This document shows positions 27,150 to 37,100 of a stretch of 64,000 nt of DNA, piece by piece (position 1 is the stretch's first letter; every line of letters begins with the position of its first letter). A program made the position numbers and the translations under genes. The notes beneath the pieces were generated by a model, which saw only the letters and a program-made list of their open reading frames with translations, was not told the DNA's origin and did no database searches. This DNA comes from Tetramitus jugosus (taxonomy: Eukaryota; Heterolobosea; Eutetramitea; Acrasida; Vahlkampfiidae). The stretch is from the NCBI GenBank assembly GCA_937625935.1, contig OW569360.1, forward strand, positions 310,001 to 374,000, read 5' to 3'.

Positions 27150-28751
27150 TCACAACTTGACATAAATCTTCTTACGGTGCAAGTATGCAGCCAATGGCAG
27201 CCAAATAGCCTCAAACAAAACTGCAAATATCAAAGATGCAAAACGGCTATCCTTAATCCAAGAGTGCAAACAAGCACTGTAAAACCACGAATACAATGAA
27301 ATTCTTCTGTGATGCCAATAGGCTGGAATCTTCAACATGATGGAAACTGCGAGATTTGGGAGAACGTACATGAGTAATGGATTACTGCCTACCCATAGGA
27401 AGGGCTGAATCCAATACTTGTCATACTTTTTCACATCGACCACAAATGTGATGACACTGAGCATTGCACCAGCAATAGCAGGTGTCAAAATGGCAAAACT
27501 AGTGGACCATATGTGCTTATTGAAAGGGAAGTATGGCTCAATAGCAAACGCAATTGCAAAGAAGACTGAACTTGCCAACAACCAATGAGTCATTTGTCTG
27601 TAGAGCTTGCCTTGGAATGATTCGCCCTTGGAAGCACCCATTTGTGACACCTTGAAATAGAGAACTCCCATGTAGGTGGTCATAATGGCAGGTAGAGTGC
27701 TCAAGAAACCCTCTGGATCATAGATACCCTTTCTGTAAATGTTGTTTCGATGAAGTATCCTCTGATCGAAAAAGGCCTGTGCCGTACAAGCTTCATCATA
27801 GATATCTCCTCTAGTGGAACAGCCTGCGACCTTGACACCAAACGTAGCACCCAAATAAATGGCTTGAAGTGCCAAAATCATCACGATCTGCACGCTAGTC
27901 CACTTGACAAGACAAACAAGACAGCAAACCATAAAGTAACAAATACCGATTCTCTGCATCACACCCATGACTCTAATATTCCATGGATCAGTAATATGAG
28001 CCAACAGAGAAAACAACAGACCAATCGCAAACAACATGCAAGATCTTCGCAAAATCTTCAACCACAACCAAACTTCATCATACACGTGCTTCTTCATCGG
28101 AAGAATCCAACAAAACTTGATTCTTCGTGTATCATTCTCCTCTCTACTCTTCTTCACTTGTTTCTCTCTGTCCACATGCACGTTTCGAAACGTAATACCA
28201 ATTGCATAACCCGATATAAACAAAAAGAAGGGAAACACACAGTCAGTCGGAGTAAATCCATTCCAATCCGCATGTTCAAATGGCCACCATGTAGCAGCAG
28301 GTTGATTGTTCACAACAATCATGAGCATCACTGTCATTCCTCTCAAGATATCCAATGACAGCATTCTCTGAGCAGTCGTAGGAGCAGCCATCGGAGTTAT
28401 TTTGGATTGGGCGGGCAAAAGAGACAATTTCTCATTGTCATCCTCATTGGTGGTAGTTGCCTCTTGATAAAGATTGATCACATTACTGTTGCTCTCCACA
28501 ACAACATCAACCGCAAAATCTTGGTGCTGTTGTTGTTGACTTTCAGTGCCATTATCTCCATTCGAGAGGGGTGAAGTGGTGGATGTGTTGGTGCCAATGT
28601 ATTGCTGTTGAGATAACATTGTCGTAGTGTTGGTTAAGCTGGGTTTGGCGTGTGACCTCTCTTCTTGTTGGATGATTTGCTTACAAATTCGCTCGTGTGA
28701 ATGTCGTGTCGTCATCCCTGTTGAGTGTTTTCGACTGGATAACTCCGTCAT
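27150..28751 (-). CDS. HGSNAT-like transmembrane acetyltransferase
   Basis: 533 residues from the ATG at 28751; seven further codons upstream begin at TTG. An N-terminal polar, Gln/Asn-rich region (about 1-125) precedes RMLSLDILRGMTVMLMIVVNN. Then comes FEHADWNGFTPTDCVFPFFL, matching the heparan-alpha-glucosaminide N-acetyltransferase signature in which the His (of FEHADWNG) is the acetyl-accepting active-site residue. About ten further hydrophobic helices follow, with QRIGICYFMVCCLV and AYWHHRRISLYSW. The family moves acetyl groups from cytosolic acetyl-CoA across the lysosomal membrane to terminal glucosamine. Lysosomal location and substrate are inferred. The 3' end lies 44 bp from the convergent PLAC8 gene. 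Confidence 0.87.
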   Translation of the reverse strand: MTELSSRKHSTGMTTRHSHERICKQIIQQEERSHAKPSLTNTTTMLSQQQYIGTNTSTTSPLSNGDNGTESQQQQHQDFAVDVVVESNSNVINLYQEATTTNEDDNEKLSLLPAQSKITPMAAPTTAQRMLSLDILRGMTVMLMIVVNNQPAATWWPFEHADWNGFTPTDCVFPFFLFISGYAIGITFRNVHVDREKQVKKSREENDTRRIKFCWILPMKKHVYDEVWLWLKILRRSCMLFAIGLLFSLLAHITDPWNIRVMGVMQRIGICYFMVCCLVCLVKWTSVQIVMILALQAIYLGATFGVKVAGCSTRGDIYDEACTAQAFFDQRILHRNNIYRKGIYDPEGFLSTLPAIMTTYMGVLYFKVSQMGASKGESFQGKLYRQMTHWLLASSVFFAIAFAIEPYFPFNKHIWSTSFAILTPAIAGAMLSVITFVVDVKKYDKYWIQPFLWVGSNPLLMYVLPNLAVSIMLKIPAYWHHRRISLYSWFYSACLHSWIKDSRFASLIFAVLFEAIWLPLAAYLHRKKIYVKL

Positions 28752-28909
28752 TGAGAGAAACTCCTTCAACAACTTCCACTGATTTCATGAACCTGTCGTC
28801 AACAAGAAACAAAACTCCGTTTTGAAATGCGCAATTCGAAAAACACAAAAAATCGAACAAAACAAAAAAATCAAAGCGAACAAGAAAAAAAAACCAGATT
28901 ATAAAAAAA

Positions 28910-30270
28910 ATGGCACAACAGCAAGATGAATCAACACCATCAACAACAAATGACAACGCCAACAACCAACAACAACAACAAGATATAAATCAAGTAGAAT
29001 TGGTCACTTACATGTGCGGTGGTAATTTATTCGAAGTACCAAAGAGGTATCAAGTCAAAGGAGTGTTGGGACAAGGAGCGTATGGTGTTGTTGTCAGTGC
29101 AAGAGACACTGATACGGACACTGATGTGGCCATCAAGAAAATTTTTAATATTTTTGAGCATGACAAGGAATATCAAAAGAGAATTTTGAGAGAAGGTAAG
29201 ATTATCTTTATCATCTTTTGTGACTGTGTGTGTTTGCTATCATCCATCACTCAGTGGATGTGACATTCATATTTCTCTTTTTTGTCGGAGAAGGAGAAAA
29301 AGGAATCGGAGAAACTAACACCCATCATCTTGCATTCACAGTGAAAATTATGAGACATTTTAGAGATCATGAGAATATTGTAAACTTGGTGGACTTGATA
29401 CCACCAAAGAGCTTTGATGAATTCAGAGACGTGTACATTGTAATGGAACTCATGGACAGTAATCTCCGACAGATGATTCGAAGCCCGCAACAATTGTCCG
29501 ACCAGAACGTGCAATACTTTTTGTATCAGATGCTACGAGGGTTAAAGTACGTTCATTCTGCTGGTGTCTTGCACAGAGACATCAAACCGAGCAACATTTT
29601 GTTGAATGCTGACATGGATGTCAAATTGTGTGACTTTGGATTGAGCAGAGGAGTGGATTTTGAGACGGATCCGACCATGTCTACTACATATGTTGCGACT
29701 CGATGGTACAGAGCACCAGAATTGTTGTTAATGTGGGATCAGGCATCAAAGGCGTTGGACGTGTGGTCCATTGGGTGCATTTTGGCAGAGTTGTTGGAAC
29801 CGTTGCCTCGAAAAAAGGTCTTGTTCCCCGGTAAGCACTACTTGAATCAGTTGGAGCTCATATTGAACGTTTGTGGAACACCGCCAGAGGATGAAATCAA
29901 GGGATGCGTCAAGGCCAAGAAATACATGAAATCTCTACCAAAGAAACCAAAGCAGCACTTTAAGGACATGTACCCTCATGCAAATCCGTTGGCTGTTGAT
30001 CTATTGGAGAAAATGTTGTCGTTTGATCCAACGAAACGTATTACCGTGGAGGAATGTTTGGAGCATGCCTATCTAGAGACGATGCACGATCCAGAAGATG
30101 AACCCACATGTCCAACCTTTGATTTCAAGTTCAACAATGATATTGAAATCTCGGAGATTAAGCAAATGATGTACGATGAAATAATGGATTTTCAACTCAA
30201 GGAACATGGTACATATAGCCAAGGCGTTTTGAACACGAACGAAGTGGTGCACCTCGATGACAATCATTAA
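28910..30270 (+). CDS. MAP kinase with TTY activation motif, two exons
   Basis: Exons are 28910-29195 and 29342-30270. The 146-nt intron has donor gtaaga and acceptor cacag. Product 404 residues. A Gln/Asn-rich leader (1-30) is followed by the kinase domain: glycine loop GQGAYG (54-59), VAIK (K76), HRDIKPSN (HRD 173-175), DFG (193-195) and VATRWYRAPE. The MAPK dual-phosphorylation site reads T210-T211-Y212 instead of TEY/TDY/TPY/TGY. A common-docking motif is present near the end (HDPEDEP, like the ERK YDPSDEP), so activation by a MAPKK is expected. Divergent from HGSNAT with a 158-bp shared promoter. Confidence 0.92.
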
Positions 30271-30320
30271 TCATTAAATTGATATATTTTTTGTACAAGA
30301 TTTCCGAATTGTTGTGTTTG

Positions 30321-31706
30321 TTATATTGGTATTCCGAGTGTTCTCATGACCATTGGTCCAGTGAAAACTGCAGCAAATCCAATGTGTGCATATGTCATAA
30401 ACACACAAGGAACTTCAACAATGTATCGGTGACAGTTCTGCACACCGTCTACGTGAGCCTTACCGAGTCGCAAGGTCTCAATTATGCGAGGCACAACCAA
30501 ATAGGTCAACTTTTTCGTTATGCTCTTTGAAATAAACATGGTGCTGTATCCGACAAGACACCGCAGCAGCATCATCTTGATCCAGGCAAGAGCTCCAGAT
30601 GATATCACATCGTGTTGACCAAATGGACTCAAGTCACCAGCAATCAGTCCACTGTGCAACCAATCTGCCAAGAAGCAACCACAAGAGACACCCAACACGC
30701 GCGCCGTATCACCAAACGACGAACTCCAAATCTGTCGATTGCGTGGATAAACAGCCAACATGAAAACAAAGCAACAAACAATCACAATCGGCACATGAAA
30801 ATTTCCATGTTGCATAACATAGAAATCCACAATCGGGTACAATTGCATCTCTGCCATTACACAAACATATCCCAACAACAGTCCCACATAAATGTCAATC
30901 AACGAATGCACACCGAGATACAATCGAGACAAGCACGTCAAAAAGCACCACAGCACAACCAATACATAACCCAATAGTAACCACATGACACTCTGCGCTC
31001 TTGTCATTATCGCTTGTTCACCATCAACAATACCACCACCACTACTACTACTAATCTCACTATTCGTCATCATCAAACTCTCAATCAATCGATATCGCTG
31101 CATCATGTAATAAAACAAATAATTGGACATGGAGACTGCTGCCATTGCATGCGTACTCGGCAGACCATACTCTGTCTCATAATGACTCTCCAATCGAATG
31201 ACTGGTGGAGATTTTGGTCTCGGGAGGCACATGAGATCCTTGACAACTTGACCAACGTACTCTGAGAAGAACCACACGACAATGACATGTCTACCGAGTG
31301 ACCAAGACACATTCCAATAGAGAAAAGGCAAAAATGAGGCAAACATGGACTCGTTTCCGAGTGCAGCACCCAGTAACATGACCCAATGAATGAATCGATT
31401 TCCAATCGTATAATTTTTCAGTTTCTTCTTCTCCTCTTCATGATCATCATTATTGTTAGTAGTACTACTATTGCTTATTATTGTCATCTTATTATTGGTC
31501 CTATTGTTATTGTTGTCATTCATTCCACTGCCATCATGATTGCTATTGTTATTATTGTTGTTATTGTTATTGTTGTTGATAGAATAATGATAATAATGAT
31601 GATGATGTTGGAGACCAAATGTTTTTTGAAAAGCGGAGACAATGTGCACGTCGCCGTCGACTCGTGACTGGAAATAGGTCCGTGTGCTTGTGTACACTGT
31701 GTTCAT
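30321..31706 (-). CDS. PAP2-superfamily phosphatase, sphingosine-1-phosphate phosphatase-like
   Basis: 461 residues from the ATG at 31706; the longer frame to 31817 starts with GTG. An Asn/His-rich N-terminus (about 30-100) precedes a multi-helix membrane domain. The three PAP2 phosphatase signatures are intact: KDLMCLPRP (KxxxxxxRP), YGLPSTHAM (PSxH) and SRLYLGVHSLIDI (SRxxxxxHxxxD). Spacing and the preceding LPFLYWNVSWSLGRHVIVVWF resemble SGPP/Lcb3 enzymes of the endoplasmic reticulum, which dephosphorylate long-chain base phosphates. A dolichyl-diphosphatase or lipid phosphate phosphatase is possible. It converges on the MAPK gene with a 50-bp gap. Confidence 0.88.
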   Translation of the reverse strand: MNTVYTSTRTYFQSRVDGDVHIVSAFQKTFGLQHHHHYYHYSINNNNNNNNNNNSNHDGSGMNDNNNNRTNNKMTIISNSSTTNNNDDHEEEKKKLKNYTIGNRFIHWVMLLGAALGNESMFASFLPFLYWNVSWSLGRHVIVVWFFSEYVGQVVKDLMCLPRPKSPPVIRLESHYETEYGLPSTHAMAAVSMSNYLFYYMMQRYRLIESLMMTNSEISSSSGGGIVDGEQAIMTRAQSVMWLLLGYVLVVLWCFLTCLSRLYLGVHSLIDIYVGLLLGYVCVMAEMQLYPIVDFYVMQHGNFHVPIVIVCCFVFMLAVYPRNRQIWSSSFGDTARVLGVSCGCFLADWLHSGLIAGDLSPFGQHDVISSGALAWIKMMLLRCLVGYSTMFISKSITKKLTYLVVPRIIETLRLGKAHVDGVQNCHRYIVEVPCVFMTYAHIGFAAVFTGPMVMRTLGIPI

Positions 31707-32002
31707 TGTTTCTTGTTTGTTTGTTTGTGTTGTTTGTTTAAAAATTCGCGTAATGTTTTGTTGTTGTCTAAATTCTACTTGGGGGGAAAAGGTGTTTGAT
31801 TTTGTTCGTTGCCACACAATGCGGAATTTTTCATAACAACGGTCAGATTATTAAGGCCAGTTAGTTAGTTAACGTCAGGAGGTGCAAAGAACGGGAGGTA
31901 AAGCTCTCAGGTTTTGGTCTCACTTGTGTTTCGTTGTTTTTGTAGCTTTCGGCTTTTGGAACACTAACAGTTCTGTTATGTTTCAATGTATTTTGGTATT
32001 TT

Positions 32003-32986
32003 TTAATTACGCTGACTATTTGTGGTTGCGGTGGCTCCTTTACGTGCTGTTCCAATGTGAGCTGCTGTTGCTCCGCTTCTCTTGGAGAGTTTCTTTTTTT
32101 GTAATTCTTCAGCTCTGCCTCCTCTGATAATGACCAGTAGAGCATCCACAAAGAGACCGAGCACAGCACCAATGAGGCCTCCAATGAGACGATCCGTATG
32201 GTCATGGAATCCGAACACCGTCGAAGTAATGAAATAGAAGATTACAAAAAAGGTGAATACCGTTACAATCAGATCAAGTCCAACGCCCAATTGACCCTTG
32301 TACGTGCTAAATGGATCTCTTTCCTGTTCTCTTCTCTGTCTAAAGTTTACATTGGCAACCATTTGTGCATACAATGTATCATCATACGCTTTTTGTAACT
32401 GAGCCAATCTTCTGAGAAACTTTGGATCCTTGGGAGGTGGTGGAGGTGGCTCTGGAAAGCTTGCTCTCGATTTCTTGATCAACTTGTGCAAATAAAGCTT
32501 TTCTTTGTTGTTCTTGTTGAAGCTATTCACAACTTGAATGGCTTGCTTTAGGATTGAATAGGGAACAAAGGATCTGTTTGGTGTCGTCTCTGTTGTTGCC
32601 AACGCTTCTTCAGAAGAAGCTTCCGTGCTCTTCTTTTCATTAGCAGGATCCGTATTGTCCTTGGTTGTCATTGAACACTCAAACTGGTGTAGCTCTGCAT
32701 ACTTCTTTTGGCTTGATTCTTCGACCAACAATTTTTGTGCTTGTTGGATCACTTGAATGATCTCATCGCTCAAATCAAAGAGAAGACCAGTCAACACGTG
32801 TGGTTCAACATTGTTTGATGACGAGGCCAGAGCGGTGTGCTTCATTGTTTGATGATCACGTCGTGTTTTGATTTTTTCACTTTCCAGTTGCGAAAGGAAT
32901 CCTGTGTTGATGTGTGGGAAGGTCGAGCATGCATGCACACGGATGTTATCCTTTTCCAAAGTCTTGCCATTAGATTTCTGACTCAT
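32003..32986 (-). CDS. Vma12/TMEM199-like V-ATPase assembly factor
   Basis: 327 residues from the ATG at 32986. An in-frame ATG at 33046 would add 20 residues that are hydrophobic but not conserved in the family. The N-terminal half is polar and variable. The diagnostic part is LYLHKLIKKSRASFPEPPPP followed by PKFLRRLAQLQKAYDDTLYAQMVANV (about 195-250), matching the LYLHKLLxGxxxxxPxxxxxxxxPxLxxRL...YxxM block of Vma12/TMEM199. Two membrane helices close the domain (LIVTVFTFFVIFYFITSTVF and LIGGLIGAVLGLFVDALLVI). Yeast Vma12 and human TMEM199 act in the ER to assemble the V0 sector of the proton pump. A basic tail (KKKLSKRSGA) ends the protein. Its 5' end lies about 100 bp from the divergent LRR gene. 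Confidence 0.78.
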   Translation of the reverse strand: MSQKSNGKTLEKDNIRVHACSTFPHINTGFLSQLESEKIKTRRDHQTMKHTALASSSNNVEPHVLTGLLFDLSDEIIQVIQQAQKLLVEESSQKKYAELHQFECSMTTKDNTDPANEKKSTEASSEEALATTETTPNRSFVPYSILKQAIQVVNSFNKNNKEKLYLHKLIKKSRASFPEPPPPPPKDPKFLRRLAQLQKAYDDTLYAQMVANVNFRQRREQERDPFSTYKGQLGVGLDLIVTVFTFFVIFYFITSTVFGFHDHTDRLIGGLIGAVLGLFVDALLVIIRGGRAEELQKKKLSKRSGATAAHIGTARKGATATTNSQRN

Positions 32987-33091
32987 GATCTTCACCTTGA
33001 AGAAAATAAGTAACAGGCAGTTTATGTTACAAGGAACATTCAACATTGAGGTTTTATTGAACGACAAACGGATTGAGTTCAGAAAAGAAAA

Positions 33092-34051
33092 ATGAAGCGA
33101 GAAAAGACAGAGGACTCAGACGATGATACCAATGAAACAATCAAGCGAAAGAGAGCCAATGAAAGTTGTGATGAATGTGTTGTCACAACAGACATGAGTG
33201 AATTTTTTGAAATTTGTTCCGTACTCTGCAAGGATGCATGGTCAAAAGTGATCGAGTTTTGTGACACTCGAGAATGGATGCGATTGAGTTACACTTGCAA
33301 AGGGCTCAATCAATTTAAATTCAATCCATTGCTCCTGTTCAACAAGAGGATGACACTAAAGTGCGACATGGAATCTAAAGAGATTGAACACTGGTGGAGA
33401 TTAAGAAGCAACACACTGTTCAATGTTGACCTGAATGGAAATCCTTATGTGAATGATGAGCATTTCCAGTTTTTCACAGCTCGTCTTCACACACTCTGTA
33501 TGAATTTTTGTCAGCAAGTGACAAACAAGGCATTTTCTTATTTGACTGGCATTCACACGCTCGAGATGGTATATTGTCATCAAATTACGGATCAAGCCTT
33601 TTCACATTTGGGTGGTATTCACACACTCGATATGAGCTATTGCAGTCGAATTACAGACAATTCATTTCGTTATTTGACTGCCATTCATACACTTATTATT
33701 GCTAATTGCAAACAGATCACAGATAATGCCTTTGTGCATTTGACTGGAATTCACACGCTTGATGTGAGTGGTTGCGACTCCATCACAGACAATGCGTTTT
33801 CTTATTTGACAGGGGTTCACACACTTGATATTCGATCTTGCCTTCAGATCACAGACAATGCATTTCCTCATTTCGTTGGCATTCACGCACTTGACATGAG
33901 TGGATGCTATCAAGAATCGATCACCGAGAAGGCATTAGTTTTTTTGAAGGACATTCGTAGGCTGTGTTGGTGTAACAGACGAAACCATAATCTCACGTAC
34001 AAGGTGCGCAGACATTGTAAACGGCACTCGATAACTCTGAAACTGAACTAG
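33092..34051 (+). CDS. leucine-rich-repeat protein (intact paralogue of the broken gene at 23936-25211)
   Basis: 319 residues. A Lys/Asp/Glu-rich leader is followed at about residue 40 by FEICSVLCKDAWSKVIEFCDT, continuing EWMRLSYTCKGLNQFKF. This is an F-box-like helical head shared with the pseudogene. About eight LRRs of 25 residues follow, each GIHTLDMSxCxxITDNAFxxLT, the cysteine-containing LRR subtype seen in FBXL/AMN1-type proteins. Family proteins usually act as substrate adaptors for SCF ubiquitin ligases; whether this head binds SKP1 is not visible. The M35 start (MSEFFEICSV) matches the pseudogene's start and is an alternative. Intact frame throughout. Confidence 0.82.
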   Translation: MKREKTEDSDDDTNETIKRKRANESCDECVVTTDMSEFFEICSVLCKDAWSKVIEFCDTREWMRLSYTCKGLNQFKFNPLLLFNKRMTLKCDMESKEIEHWWRLRSNTLFNVDLNGNPYVNDEHFQFFTARLHTLCMNFCQQVTNKAFSYLTGIHTLEMVYCHQITDQAFSHLGGIHTLDMSYCSRITDNSFRYLTAIHTLIIANCKQITDNAFVHLTGIHTLDVSGCDSITDNAFSYLTGVHTLDIRSCLQITDNAFPHFVGIHALDMSGCYQESITEKALVFLKDIRRLCWCNRRNHNLTYKVRRHCKRHSITLKLN

Positions 34052-34164
34052 CAATAAAAACATATAAGCAATAGAAATTAGATAGTAAGGAATGGTAGTG
34101 GAACACTTGGAACACAGAACAGCTTCGGGATGTGTAACAAAAAGTGGATGTTTCATTTGAATTG

Positions 34165-37100
34165 TTACATTTGAGACGCCTGAAGTTTTTGGTCCAAGTA
34201 CTTGGCTTTCAGATACAGACGATATTCAGCACATGTCTCAAATCGAATCCATGTGTCAGAAACATTGTTCATGACACTGTTAAGAAGGGCAGTCACGCAC
34301 TCTTCGACCTCAGATGCCAAAGAGTGATTGGAGTTACACAATGACATGAACCGCTTCCTGACTTCATTCGGAATGTTGACTTCGAGGGGGGAATATGGTA
34401 CGAGATATCTCTCCTTGATTGACACCAATTCAATGGATCTCTGAGCAGGCTGTAAACCTATCAGTGTGGGCTTTAGAGTGTCTAACTCCTTCCACAAGAG
34501 TAAGTTCTCTAGACTGAACTCCCGTAGACAATAATCGTGAATAATTGGGTATGTTTTTTCATCCCTAATAAACTTGCGAATCATCTCAGCAATATCACCA
34601 TCCTCACCCTTAATCTTCTTTGTTTGGAAAGAAGATCGAATAAAATTAATAAGGGAACAACATCCCACAAAAACACCGAATACTAGTATTCTCATAAACA
34701 AGTATAGTACATCGAATATAAACTGAGCAATAGTAATACCATCGTCAAACTTTTGTCGCACTTGCATATTGATACCGATAATATAGGAAACAACAGCCAA
34801 GACGATCGTAGCAAGCATCAAAATGCTTTCAACCCTAAATCTGAGCGGGTCATTGTGCCAAAAATATTGAGCAAAGTAATGTTTGACGTTGGCGGCTTGT
34901 TCACTTCGAGAGATTGCCTCTTGTTGATCGGCAACCTTCTTCCATTTGTTTTTGGCCTTTCGAACTATTTGTTCGAAGATCATATCCCACAAAAATACTA
35001 CCACGACACCGACCATGATCACCATGGCCATCATAAAATATGAAACTGATTGAATGGTTATTGATTGGGCATATGTCAAAACATTAGTCACCCGTAACAT
35101 CATGAATATCAGGAAATAAATGAATGTTGATGCACAAACGAGGAGACAACCAACGAGGTATGCAGCAGAAGACGAGAGAGCTCTGGCCATCAGAATAGTT
35201 GGTCGTTGCTTTCTGGCCATTGCTTCATAAATATGCTTCAATAAATAATATCGAATGTGTTGCCAAAAGAAGATGAACCAGGCAGTAATCGACAGAGGAT
35301 TCACGATTATCATTACGATATGATGGATAATGTTTGCTCGGTCTCTGTTGGAGTTATAGTCCGATATCAACAGGGAATTACGAATGATGCCTTGGAGGAT
35401 ACATTCTGCCAAAACAGCCAGCAATCCGACAAATGGCCCCAAGTATCTTGATCTGGCTGGTTGAGCACCTCTAATGAAAAACAGCACCACGATCAAGGGT
35501 AGTGCAATTGCAGTCAAAACAAGGTTCACTGCAACTGATGCAATAAATATGCGCCTGTTGATCGTTGGCAACTGACCATCGACAAGCGGATATTCAATAA
35601 ATGCAGCAAAACTTGTTGTATGGTTGCATCTACAAATGATTTGATTATCTTCAGTTAATCCACCAAAATAGCATCCATCAGATCTCCAAGTACTTTGTGT
35701 TGCATCAAATTCTTCATAATATTTGCATATATATGTTATGTTCCTCTTTTCAGCAGAACTGTTGGTAACCAGAGGAGACAACAAGAACGTAATAGGTTCA
35801 GTCAAATTCCTAGCTTCTATGACTGATTCATTTTGATCCAAAATTTTAAAGACCAGCACTGGAGTATTAGGAGATGTCGAGTTCATCCATGAGTAAAGAT
35901 TGACTCGTAGGGATAAATACACTAATCCAGCTTCATTATCAATGTCTGCAAATGTAGGCAATGGAGCTAGTTGCGAAGGCAATATGACTACATCACTCTG
36001 ATTTACATGAATCGTACTGTTTGATATATCAGTCACATAGTTGTATGAAGCAAACATATCCAAGTTCTTTGCGTTCACGAGTGAATCTTGTTCTCCTGGC
36101 ACTTTAGAAGCAATTGCTCTCTTAGCGATATTGACAATCAGCTCCAGATAGTCGCTGCTTAGTGATTTGTCGGAGCCATAAAATAATTGAGCAATGCTGG
36201 ATGCTATCGTAATCGCCTTTTCAATCATATCTGGCGTGTTAAGCACACATACCACCCCATCTTCAATTACCCAAGTGACTTCAACATTATCAGCAAATAT
36301 TCTCGAAAGCATCTCAAGTACAACTTGAGCGCTGTAAATATCGAGCTGTTCAGAAACAATATTGTGAAGAACTTGCAATTCCTGCATTCGATATTCATAT
36401 GGTAGCGGATCACTTGAGTTGAACTTGTTATCTTGTGCTAGCTTCAACACATAAATGAGCTCTCTTGTTAAGTCGTCCAATGCTGTTTGGTTATTCAAAA
36501 AGGAACTCCCTGAAACTAAAATTTCATTCAAGACTATAATAGTAGATTCAAGTTCACCGTCGAATAATAATCCGTCAAGCATATCGTTCTTGATTTTGTC
36601 AATACTGTTTTGGATCCAATCAACCAATTGTGAAGGATTAGTAAAGTTGGCAGGTTGGATCGTAACATCGATCGCAGCTATGGATTCTTCCTCGAAACGA
36701 TTGCGAGCCAAAACACGCAGTGATACAGATATCTCGGCTTGAGTAGAGAATGGTAGCGTCACGATTGTTGATTCAATCGGAAGGAATGGCGTAAGTTTCT
36801 GCCAATCACCACTATAACTCAGATATTCGAAGGAGTATCTTAATGGTTCAAATCTCTCATCTGATTCCCAACCAGATGTGGATATATTGAATTGAGTAGT
36901 TGACCCAGGCACAGGATTAACCTCTATCTGTCCTCCATAAGGACCTGGACTGGTTGAGATCATCAACTCAGAGTAAGTGAAATCTGAAGCATCTTGCTTG
37001 TTTAACACTGAGAAACGAACCAAATATGTACTCGCTCGTTGTAAAACATTTGGCAAGATGACAAGCTCTTTTCTATTCAACGCTGGTACACCAAGCTGGC

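Noticed and set aside
29196-29341. In-frame readings through the MAPK intron
   Set aside because: They add unrelated residues in the middle of the kinase N-lobe; splicing gives an unbroken MAPK.
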